DNA from: Actinomycetes bacterium
Lineage (GTDB): Bacteria; Actinomycetota; Acidimicrobiia; Acidimicrobiales; Microtrichaceae
DNA: 7,425 nucleotides
Assembly: GCA_023423215.1 (NCBI GenBank)
Contig: JAFAFZ010000321.1
Location: forward strand, 1 to 7,425
Direction: 5' to 3'
Made by a program: the position numbers and the translations under genes. The first letter of the stretch is position 1. Every line of letters starts with the position of its first letter. Below are positions 1 to 7,425 of this stretch, piece by piece. Under the pieces are notes generated by a model, which was not told the DNA's origin, ran no database searches, and saw only the letters and a program-made list of their open reading frames with translations.

Positions 1-56
1 GCTGAGTGGGAGTGGCTGAGTGGGAGTGGCTGAGTGGGAGTGGCTGAGTGGGAGTG
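1..56. repeat. 14-bp tandem repeat, four perfect copies
   Basis: The unit GCTGAGTGGGAGTG occurs four times head to tail without a mismatch (1-14, 15-28, 29-42, 43-56), then breaks down at GCGGTGCG. The array touches the window edge, so the true copy number may be higher. The unit is 9/14 G+C with 8 G against 1 C, a strong strand bias unlike the surrounding DNA. The unit length is not a multiple of three and no convincing gene reads through it. It lies 25 bp beyond the katG stop codon. Its role is unknown. Confidence 0.95.
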
Positions 57-81
57 GCGGTGCGTCGGTGGCGGCGGCCGG

Positions 82-2436
<2,355 letters not shown>

Positions 2437-2444
2437 TCAGAGGT

Positions 2445-2462
2445 CGGGTCACCCGCGACCCG
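2445..2462 (-). terminator. Possible terminator after the AraC-family gene
   Basis: CGGGTC (2445-2450) and GACCCG (2457-2462) form a 6-bp GC stem with a 6-nt loop, starting about 15 nt past the regulator's stop codon. There is no T tract. With the 8-bp inverted repeat further downstream it could make a tandem-hairpin terminator insulating katG. Confidence 0.4.
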
Positions 2463-2477
2463 GCTCGCGGACGACGA

Positions 2478-3329
2478 TCAGTCGACCGCGTCGTAGCGCG
2501 CCGCGAAGGCCGCCGGCGTCGACCCCGTGACGGTGCGGAAGTCCCGCACCAGGTGCGCCTGGTCCGCGTAGCCGAGCGACGCCGCCAGGTCCGCCAACGT
2601 CTGGTCCGGCTCGCGGTGGCGCAGGCGCAGCGAGGCCTCCTGCAGCCGTCGGCGCTGGATGAGCCACTTCGGCGTGAGCCCCAGGCGCCGCTGGAGCAAC
2701 CGCTGCAGCGAGCGCTCCGAGAGCCCGGCGTGCTCGGCCACCTGGGCGACGCGCACGACCCGGTCGTCGCGCTCGACGTGGGCGACCAGGTCGTTCACCA
2801 CGAGCCCCTCGTCGTCGACCGGCAGCGCACCGCGCACGAGGTCGCTCACCACGTCCATGGCGCGGGCGTGCGCGTCCGGGTCGTGCGCCGCACCTCCACC
2901 CATCTCCGCGCGCACGCGCTCCGCCACGGCTGCGCCGGCGTCGCCGAACAGCTCGGACAGCTCGACGTGCCGGTCGGTGAGCTCCGACATGGACCGACCG
3001 CTCAGGAGCGCGCCGGCCGCCGGCTGCAGCAGCACGCCGACCGCCCACCCGTCGCCGCGCAGCGTCGTCGTCGAGAGACCGCGCGACACGCCGTAGAAGC
3101 GTGCGTACTCGTCGGTCACCACGATCAGCGCGCAGGGGTATTGGAGCACCTGCTGGACCGATTCCTGCCCGTCGGGGACCGACCAGACCGGCACCCAGAA
3201 CCACTGCACCAGGTCGCGCAGGTCCTCCGGCGCCGGGTAGCGATGCATGGTGTGCGTGACGTCGCGCGGGTCGGCCAGGTGCGCTCGTTCCAGGCGATCC
3301 GGTGGCGCGACCGGCTTGTCGGGTTTCAT
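2478..3329 (-). CDS. AraC-family transcriptional regulator
   Basis: DNA-binding transcription factor. The C-terminal third is a typical AraC/XylS double helix-turn-helix: first HTH at about residues 193-215 (VAQVAEHAGLSERSLQRLL) and second at about 243-268 (LADLAASLGYADQAHLVRDF), followed by the usual TGSTPAAFAARY ending. The N-terminal part (from HRYPAPEDL, about residues 28-140) resembles the ligand or partner domain seen in actinobacterial AraC proteins of the DUF6597 type; I do not know its ligand. The start is uncertain. ATG at 3329 has a weak GGGGA 3 nt upstream and gives 283 aa but leaves only 37 bp to the divergent gene. ATG at 3248 gives 256 aa, begins right at the conserved domain and leaves 118 bp, but has no visible Shine-Dalgarno. 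Likely targets by position are itself, the divergent DinB-type gene, or katG 215 bp downstream; none is shown by the sequence. Confidence 0.9.
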   Translation of the reverse strand: MKPDKPVAPPDRLERAHLADPRDVTHTMHRYPAPEDLRDLVQWFWVPVWSVPDGQESVQQVLQYPCALIVVTDEYARFYGVSRGLSTTTLRGDGWAVGVLLQPAAGALLSGRSMSELTDRHVELSELFGDAGAAVAERVRAEMGGGAAHDPDAHARAMDVVSDLVRGALPVDDEGLVVNDLVAHVERDDRVVRVAQVAEHAGLSERSLQRLLQRRLGLTPKWLIQRRRLQEASLRLRHREPDQTLADLAASLGYADQAHLVRDFRTVTGSTPAAFAARYDAVD

Positions 3330-3353
3330 CAATCCCCATGCTGCTCCGGGCCG

Positions 3354-3359
3354 TAGCGT
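3354..3359 (+). promoter_or_regulatory. Candidate -10 of a leaderless promoter
   Basis: TAGCGT fits the actinobacterial TANNNT -10 pattern and ends 7 nt before the ATG at 3367, so transcription would start at or next to the start codon. This agrees with the absence of a Shine-Dalgarno sequence there. I see no clear -35. Confidence 0.45.
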
Positions 3360-3366
3360 CGACGCC

Positions 3367-3966
3367 ATGGACGCACCGAACTCCCCCACCCCGGAGCCGC
3401 ACCCCGCGGCCGAGCTGCACCTCGGGGCGACCGCCGCCCTGAGCACCGTGGTCGACGCCGTCGACCCTGCGGACTGGGACCGACCCAGCCCGTGTGAGGG
3501 CTGGACGGCGCGCGACGTGCTGGCGCACCTGATCGCGACCGAACGCGACTTCCTGGAGGGCCGCGGGTTCGATCCCGGCGAGGTGCCCGACACGGCCGCG
3601 GATCCCGCTGCGGCGTGGCGCCAGCACCTCGCCTCGGTCACCCCGATCGTGACCGACCCGACGGTCCTCGCCGTCGCCTACGACGGCTACTTCGGGCCGA
3701 CGACGGTGGGCGACACGTGGGAGCGCTTCTACGTGTTCGACCAGGTCGTGCACCGCTGGGACCTGGCCACCGCCGTCGGCCGCGACGAGCGCTTCGACGA
3801 CGCGGAGCTCGACCGGCTCGAGGTCGCGGTCGACGCGATGGGCGACTCCGTCTACCTCGAGGGCGTCTGCGTCCCGGGGGTCGAGGCGGCCGATCCGACC
3901 GACCGCCAGGCGCGGCTTCTGGCGCGGCTCGGGCGACGCACCCCCTCCGACTCGGTCGCCGGCTGA
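3367..3966 (+). CDS. Mycothiol-dependent/DinB-like (TIGR03086-type) enzyme
   Basis: The 199-aa product resembles the maleylpyruvate-isomerase-like, mycothiol-dependent branch of the DinB/YfiT four-helix metalloenzymes, which are widespread in actinobacteria. The N-terminal signature SPCEGWTARDVLAHLI (41-56) supplies H54, and FDQVVHRWDLA (124-134) supplies D125 and H129. These fit the one-His plus acid-x3-His metal site of that fold. A real substrate is not known for this branch; thiol-dependent isomerisation or detoxification is inference from the family. There is no signal peptide or membrane segment, so it should be cytoplasmic. The ATG at 3367 is chosen because the conserved region begins shortly after it, a TANNNT box precedes it, and upstream in-frame sequence overlaps the divergent regulator gene. 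It stands alone as a unit, divergent from an AraC-type regulator that may control it, and convergent with the ligase gene. Confidence 0.85.
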   Translation: MDAPNSPTPEPHPAAELHLGATAALSTVVDAVDPADWDRPSPCEGWTARDVLAHLIATERDFLEGRGFDPGEVPDTAADPAAAWRQHLASVTPIVTDPTVLAVAYDGYFGPTTVGDTWERFYVFDQVVHRWDLATAVGRDERFDDAELDRLEVAVDAMGDSVYLEGVCVPGVEAADPTDRQARLLARLGRRTPSDSVAG

Positions 3967-3997
3967 CGCGGGCCGTTCGCCGGTCGTCGGTCGACAG

Positions 3998-4030
3998 CGG
4001 TCGGTCGCCGACCGGCTCGACCCGGTCGAG
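3998..4030. terminator. Two adjacent hairpins between convergent genes
   Basis: CGGTCGG/CCGACCG (3998-4004 and 4008-4014) is a perfect 7-bp stem with a 3-nt loop. Directly after it CTCGAC/GTCGAG (4016-4021 and 4025-4030) is a perfect 6-bp stem with a 3-nt loop. They lie in the 75-bp gap between two stop codons and could stop transcription from both sides. Neither has a T tract, as is common for actinobacterial terminators. Confidence 0.5.
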
Positions 4031-4041
4031 GCCGCGCCGCC

Positions 4042-6114
4042 TCAGTCGCCGGACGCGGCGGCGGTGATCGCGTCGGCGACGGCGTCGAGCGCCTCCGGGT
4101 TCGCGAGCGCCGAGGTGTTGCGGACCGGCCGCCCGTTGACCCGGTCGCCGACGGCCAGCTCGACCAGCTTCCCGGAGCGCGTGCGGGGCAGGTCCTCGAC
4201 CTGCACCACGAGCGACGGCACGTGGCGGGGCGTGCAGCCCCGGCGGACCTGACGGCGGATGGCGTCGCGCAGCTCGTCGTCGAGGGTGACGCCCGGCGAG
4301 AGCCGCACCGCCAGCACGATGCGCACGTCGTGGTCCTGCTCCAGCCCCACCACGAGCGACTCCTCGACCCCGTCGACACGCTCGACCTGCCGGTAGATCT
4401 CTGCCGTGCCGATGCGCACGCCGCCGGGGTTGAGCGTCGTGTCCGAGCGCCCGTGGATGACGATGCCGCCGTGCGGCGTCCACGTCGCGAAGTCACCCTG
4501 CGCCCAGACGCCCTCGATGCGCTCGAAGTACGCGGCGTGGTACTTGGGGCCGACGGTCCCGAGCGGTCCGTCGCCCCAGAAGCCGAGCGGCATCGACGGG
4601 AAGGGCTGCGCGCAGACGAGCTCGCCGCGTTCGCCCGCAGGCGCCGAGGTGCCGTCGTCGCGACGCACGTCCACGGCCATGCCCAGGGCGGGCCGCTGGA
4701 TCTCGCCGGCGTACACCGGCGACGTCGGGTCGCCGCACACGAAGCAGGCGCACAGGTCGGTGCCGCCCGAGATCGACGCCAGGTGCAGGCCGTCCTCGCC
4801 GACGCCCGGCGCGACCGCTGCGTACACCCACTCGCACGCCTCGGGCGAGAGCGGTGAGCCGGTCGACGCGAGGGGGCGCAGCGAGACCAGGTCCGCCGCG
4901 TCGGCCGGGACGAGCCCGGACTGGCGCACGGCGTCGAGGTACTTCGCGGAGACGCCCAGGAACGCCAGGCCCTCGTCCGCGACGAGCTGCCAGAGGCGTT
5001 CGGGTCCCGGGTGGAACGGGTTGCCTTCGTAGAGCACCGCCGTCGCCCCCGACGCAGGAACCGCGACCAACCAGTTCCACATCATCCAGCCGCACGTCGT
5101 GAAGTAGGCGACGGCGTCGCCCCGGCGCAGGTCGCGCTGCAGCCGGTGCTCCTTCAGCAGCTGGAGCAGCACGCCGCCGGTGCGGTGCACGATGCACTTC
5201 GGCGGACCGGTGGTGCCCGAGCTGAACAGCACGTACCAGGGGTGGTCGAAGGGAAGCTGCTCGAACTCCGGCTCGGCACCCTCGTGCGGCGCGATCCAGT
5301 CCGACCACCGCAGCGCCGTCGGCGCGGCGTCGAGCTCCTGGCTCCACCGCTCGATCCGCTCGGCGCTCAGCTCGAGGTCGAGGAACGGCAGCACGACGAC
5401 CGTCCCCACGGTGGGCAGCCCGGCCACGATCGCCGCCAGCTCCTCGAGCCGGTCGAAGTCCCTGCCGCCGTAGGTGTACCCGTCGACGGCGACGAGCACG
5501 GTCGGCTCGATCTGGCCGAACCGGTCGAGCACGCCGGCGGAGCCGAAGTCCGGCGAGCACGACGAGAAGACCGCACCGATCGAGGCCGCGGCCAGCATCA
5601 CCAGCGCCGTCTCGGGCACGTTCGGCATCCACGCGGCGACACGATCGCCCTGCCCGACCCCGGCCGCTCGCAGCGCGGACGCGAGCTGTGCGACCTGCCG
5701 GCGCGCCTCGCCCCGGGTGAGGGTGCGCCGGCGCCCGCGCTCGTCGACCGAGACGAACATCAGGTCGTCATCCGCCCACGGGGTGCCGTCCGCGTCGCCC
5801 GCGAGGATCCGCTCGGCGACGTTGAGGCGCAGCTCCGGGAACCACGTCGCGCCCAGCACGCCGTCACGGGCGCCGACGACGGAGGGCCCGACGAACGGGA
5901 CCGACGGGACGAGCTCGGACCAGGCGGCCGCCCAGAACTCCTCGGGCTCGGCGACGGACCAGTCGTGCAGCGCGACGTAGTCCGCGGCGGGGGCGAGCCC
6001 GCCGTCCTGGACGCGGGTCCGGAACGCCTCGAGGCGGCTCGCCCGTCGACGGGCGTCGGGCGGCGCCCACAGCGGCGTGGTCGCGAACGTCGGCGAGGCC
6101 CCGGCATCGGTCAT
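4042..6114 (-). CDS. Acetoacetate-CoA ligase (acetoacetyl-CoA synthetase)
   Basis: Adenylate-forming enzyme of the ANL superfamily that activates acetoacetate with ATP and CoA to acetoacetyl-CoA in the cytoplasm, feeding ketone-body, polyhydroxybutyrate or isoprenoid-precursor metabolism. The 690-aa product shows the P-loop YVLFSSGTTGPPK (294-306), the ISGGTDLCACF segment (448-458) with the A5-type GGTD, D541 in AQGDFATW, HGRSDTTLNPGGVRIG (554-569) and the catalytic lysine K649 in TRSGK. The N-terminal PLWAP...Y..LHDWSV..PEEFW region and the long gap between conserved blocks fit the acetoacetate-specific branch better than acetyl-CoA synthetase. It is somewhat longer than the usual roughly 650 aa. 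The ATG at 6114 has AGGA at a suitable distance; an in-frame GTG at 6135 would add 7 residues. The marR gene ends 38 bp upstream on the same strand, so the two are likely cotranscribed. A propionate- or other short-chain acyl-CoA synthetase is the main alternative. Confidence 0.92.
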   Translation of the reverse strand: MTDAGASPTFATTPLWAPPDARRRASRLEAFRTRVQDGGLAPAADYVALHDWSVAEPEEFWAAAWSELVPSVPFVGPSVVGARDGVLGATWFPELRLNVAERILAGDADGTPWADDDLMFVSVDERGRRRTLTRGEARRQVAQLASALRAAGVGQGDRVAAWMPNVPETALVMLAAASIGAVFSSCSPDFGSAGVLDRFGQIEPTVLVAVDGYTYGGRDFDRLEELAAIVAGLPTVGTVVVLPFLDLELSAERIERWSQELDAAPTALRWSDWIAPHEGAEPEFEQLPFDHPWYVLFSSGTTGPPKCIVHRTGGVLLQLLKEHRLQRDLRRGDAVAYFTTCGWMMWNWLVAVPASGATAVLYEGNPFHPGPERLWQLVADEGLAFLGVSAKYLDAVRQSGLVPADAADLVSLRPLASTGSPLSPEACEWVYAAVAPGVGEDGLHLASISGGTDLCACFVCGDPTSPVYAGEIQRPALGMAVDVRRDDGTSAPAGERGELVCAQPFPSMPLGFWGDGPLGTVGPKYHAAYFERIEGVWAQGDFATWTPHGGIVIHGRSDTTLNPGGVRIGTAEIYRQVERVDGVEESLVVGLEQDHDVRIVLAVRLSPGVTLDDELRDAIRRQVRRGCTPRHVPSLVVQVEDLPRTRSGKLVELAVGDRVNGRPVRNTSALANPEALDAVADAITAAASGD

Positions 6115-6152
6115 GCGCAGGTTCCTACCACGCACCCGGCCGGGGTCTCCGC

Positions 6153-6659
6153 TCAGTCGAGCGGGGTGCGCAGGGTGTCGAGCGCCCGGTGCACTGCGGG
6201 GAGGTCACGCGGCGCGATGCGGGACGCGACGTGCCGATCGAGGCTGTCCAGGTGGTGCTGGGTCGCCACCGCGAGCGTCTCCCGCCCGCGGTCGGTGAGC
6301 GCGAGCCAGGTCACCCGCCGGTCGTTCGGACACGACACGCGCTGCACGAGCCCGTCCTTCTCGAGCCGGTCGGCGAGACGGGTGACGCCGCCGGTGGTCA
6401 ACGCCACGCCGTCCGCCAGCTCGGACATCGTGACCCGGCCGTCGGAGGATCGAGCGATGCGCAGCAGGACCTCGAAGGTCTGCAGCGAGATGTCGTCGCT
6501 CGCCTGCAGATCTGCGTCCAGCGAACGCGTGAGACGGGCGTGCGCCTCGAGCAGCAGACCGAAGGTGTGGATGCGTGGGTCGTCGATCCCGCAGGGCGGT
6601 TCGAAGGGCGCGTCCTCGGCGATGTCGAGGCCGGCGTGCTGACGGTCGTGCTCAGCCAT
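6153..6659 (-). CDS. MarR-family transcriptional regulator
   Basis: Dimeric winged-helix DNA-binding protein, 168 aa. After an N-terminal arm, a helix at about 30-52 should form the dimer interface. The winged helix spans about 57-127: VTMSELADGVALTTGGVTRLADRLE (76-100) contains the recognition helix and CPNDRRVTWLALTDRGRE (110-127) is the wing with the family's conserved DRR and LTxRGR pattern. Two cysteines, C23 and C110, are present; redox sensing as in OhrR is possible but they do not sit in the OhrR motif I know. ATG at 6659 is preferred over the longer in-frame reading to 6758, which would run across the promoter region. There is no Shine-Dalgarno, but TACACT ends 6 nt before the ATG, fitting leaderless transcription. 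It is followed by the acetoacetate-CoA ligase gene after 38 bp and is divergent from the yceI-like gene, so it probably regulates itself, the ligase and yceI. Confidence 0.93.
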   Translation of the reverse strand: MAEHDRQHAGLDIAEDAPFEPPCGIDDPRIHTFGLLLEAHARLTRSLDADLQASDDISLQTFEVLLRIARSSDGRVTMSELADGVALTTGGVTRLADRLEKDGLVQRVSCPNDRRVTWLALTDRGRETLAVATQHHLDSLDRHVASRIAPRDLPAVHRALDTLRTPLD

Positions 6660-6665
6660 GGAGCC

Positions 6666-6671
6666 AGTGTA
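6666..6671 (-). promoter_or_regulatory. Candidate leaderless -10 of marR-aacS
   Basis: Minus-strand TACACT fits TANNNT and lies 6 nt before the marR ATG, placing the transcript start at or next to the start codon. No ribosome binding site is seen there. No convincing -35 stands 17-18 nt further upstream. Confidence 0.5.
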
Positions 6672-6695
6672 GCCGGACGTCTGAGCGAGTAACAG

Positions 6696-6721
6696 TTGAC
6701 AGGTCAGATATCGACTGGCAA
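6696..6721. promoter_or_regulatory. Candidate MarR operator (inverted repeats)
   Basis: Two symmetric elements overlap the yceI-side promoter. TGAC-AG-GTCA (6697-6706) is a 4-bp-arm palindrome sitting on the -35. TTGNCAG (6696-6702) and CTGNCAA (6715-6721) form a wider imperfect inverted repeat spanning the spacer and entering the -10. Either could bind the dimeric MarR product. Position supports a regulatory site; binding is inference. Confidence 0.35.
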
Positions 6722-6724
6722 GAT
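6696..6724 (+). promoter_or_regulatory. Candidate promoter of the yceI-like gene
   Basis: TTGACA (6696-6701), an exact -35 consensus, is followed after 17 nt by CAAGAT (6719-6724), a fair -10. Transcription would begin near 6731 and give a leader of about 70 nt before the ATG at 6800. The stretch 6690-6725 is visibly less GC-rich than its surroundings, as expected for a promoter. Confidence 0.6.
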
Positions 6725-6786
6725 GATCGACGTCGCCAAGGCGGCGGCCACGGGACACCTCCCCGGACCGGCCGGCGACCCACCCG

Positions 6787-6792
6787 AAAGGA
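6787..6792 (+). promoter_or_regulatory. Ribosome binding site of the yceI-like gene
   Basis: AAAGGA, within the wider match GAAAGGA, lies about 7 nt before the ATG at 6800 and supports this start over upstream in-frame readings that cross the promoter. Confidence 0.75.
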
Positions 6793-6799
6793 CCCCACC

Positions 6800-7348
6800 A
6801 TGAGCACCCCCCTCCCCAAGCCCGGCACCTACGCCATCGACACCAGCCACACCCACGCCGGCTTCGCCGTGAAGCACATCGGCCTGGCGAAGGTCAAGGG
6901 CGAGTTCACCGAGCTCGAGGGCTCGATCGTCGTCGACGGCGATCCGACCGCCTCGTCGGTGAACGTCACCATCCAGACCGCGTCGTTCAACTCCCGCGAC
7001 GAGGGCCGCGACGCCCACGTGCGCAGCGCCGACTTCCTCGACGTCGAGGCCTTCCCGACCATCACCTTCGTCTCGACGAGCGTGCAGCCCGACGGTGCGG
7101 ACTGGATCGTGAACGGCGACCTCACCATCAAGGGCGTGACCAGGTCGGTCCAGCTCGAGACCGAGTTCGAGGGCGCGATCACCGACCCCTACGGCTTCGA
7201 GCGGATCGCCTTCTCGGCCGAGACCGAGATCGACCGCACCGACTTCGGTCTGGACTTCAACGCCGCGCTCGAGACCGGCGGCCTGATCGTCGGCAAGAAC
7301 GTCAAGATCAACCTCGAGATCGAGGCCGTCATCCCCCAGGAGGGCTGA
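6800..7348 (+). CDS. YceI family protein
   Basis: The 182-aa product is a lipocalin-like beta-barrel protein of the YceI family, members of which bind polyisoprenoids or other amphipathic lipids. Conserved blocks appear in order: YAIDTSHTHAGFAVKHIGLAKVKGEF-type opening (about 10-35), the central SRDEGRDAHVRSADFLDVEAFPTITF region (about 65-91), GDLTIKGVTRSV (about 107-119) and a closing DRTDFGL...GLIVGKNVKINLEIEA region (about 138-177). There is no signal peptide, unlike E. coli YceI, so it should be cytoplasmic. Start ATG at 6800 is supported by a good Shine-Dalgarno. It has its own promoter and terminator and is therefore probably monocistronic. It is divergent from marR, which is its likely regulator. 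Its ligand and exact role are unknown; some relatives are linked to stress or isoprenoid handling. Confidence 0.95.
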   Translation: MSTPLPKPGTYAIDTSHTHAGFAVKHIGLAKVKGEFTELEGSIVVDGDPTASSVNVTIQTASFNSRDEGRDAHVRSADFLDVEAFPTITFVSTSVQPDGADWIVNGDLTIKGVTRSVQLETEFEGAITDPYGFERIAFSAETEIDRTDFGLDFNAALETGGLIVGKNVKINLEIEAVIPQEG

Positions 7349-7370
7349 CACCGCCTCCCCGGTCGTCCGG

Positions 7371-7398
7371 CCGGTCGGTCACCTCGGTGACCGGCCGG
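7371..7398 (+). terminator. Strong hairpin terminator after the yceI-like gene
   Basis: CCGGTCGGTCAC (7371-7382) pairs with GTGACCGGCCGG (7387-7398) over 12 bp, with one G-T wobble and a CTCG loop, 22 nt after the stop codon. Only TT follows, so it lacks a real T tract. It is the most stable-looking hairpin in the window. Confidence 0.75.
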
Positions 7399-7425
7399 TT
7401 CGGGTGGCACCCCCCGCACCGGACC

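Noticed and set aside
1..56. CRISPR array
   Set aside because: The repeats are 14 bp, directly abutting and without spacers, so it is a simple tandem repeat.
2449..3753. 434-codon minus-strand open frame overlapping the AraC-type gene
   Set aside because: The AraC HTH signature lies in another frame; this frame gives an Ala/Arg/Gly-rich sequence without motifs.
6135..6144. CCCGGCCGGG palindrome between marR and the ligase gene as a terminator
   Set aside because: The arms leave almost no loop, the stem would be only 3-4 bp, and there is no T tract; read-through into the ligase gene seems more likely.
5011..6642. 543-codon plus-strand open frame opposite the ligase and marR genes
   Set aside because: It overlaps two recognised minus-strand genes, crosses their boundary, and its translation has low-complexity composition typical of a GC-rich shadow frame.
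6704..7351. 215-codon minus-strand open frame opposite yceI
   Set aside because: It is the reverse of a clear YceI-family coding sequence and has no independent start signal or domain.

Overview
This window is high-GC DNA with compact, strongly C/G-ending codon use. Its gene content suggests an actinobacterium (Actinomycetota). One gene belongs to the mycothiol-dependent maleylpyruvate-isomerase-like / DinB group typical of that phylum, and two genes have upstream sequences that fit leaderless transcription, which is common there. I cannot place the genus.

Layout, left to right. Positions 1-56 hold four perfect copies of a 14-bp tandem repeat that runs up to the window edge. katG (catalase-peroxidase, minus, 82-2262) follows; it is full length with all expected catalytic residues. 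The 215-bp gap upstream of katG contains a strong RBS, a possible -10 element, a perfect 8-bp inverted repeat and a small hairpin just after the next gene. An AraC-family regulator (minus, 2478-3329) comes next, divergent from a small mycothiol-dependent/DinB-type enzyme gene (plus, 3367-3966). That enzyme gene converges, across a 75-bp gap with two hairpins, on an acetoacetate-CoA ligase gene (minus, 4042-6114). A MarR-family regulator gene (minus, 6153-6659) lies 38 bp upstream of the ligase gene, so marR-aacS is probably one transcript. Divergent from marR, across a 140-bp regulatory region, is a cytoplasmic YceI-like gene (plus, 6800-7348), followed by a strong hairpin terminator.

How the genes may work together. 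KatG removes peroxide. The MarR protein is well placed to control its own transcript, and with it acetoacetate activation, as well as the divergent lipid/isoprenoid-binding YceI protein. The AraC protein is well placed to control itself, the divergent DinB-type enzyme, or katG downstream. These regulatory links are inferences from gene order and candidate sites only.

No phage, transposon, CRISPR, RNA gene or clearly novel system is visible. The most interesting parts are the marR-aacS/yceI divergon with its candidate operator, the leaderless starts, and the edge tandem repeat.
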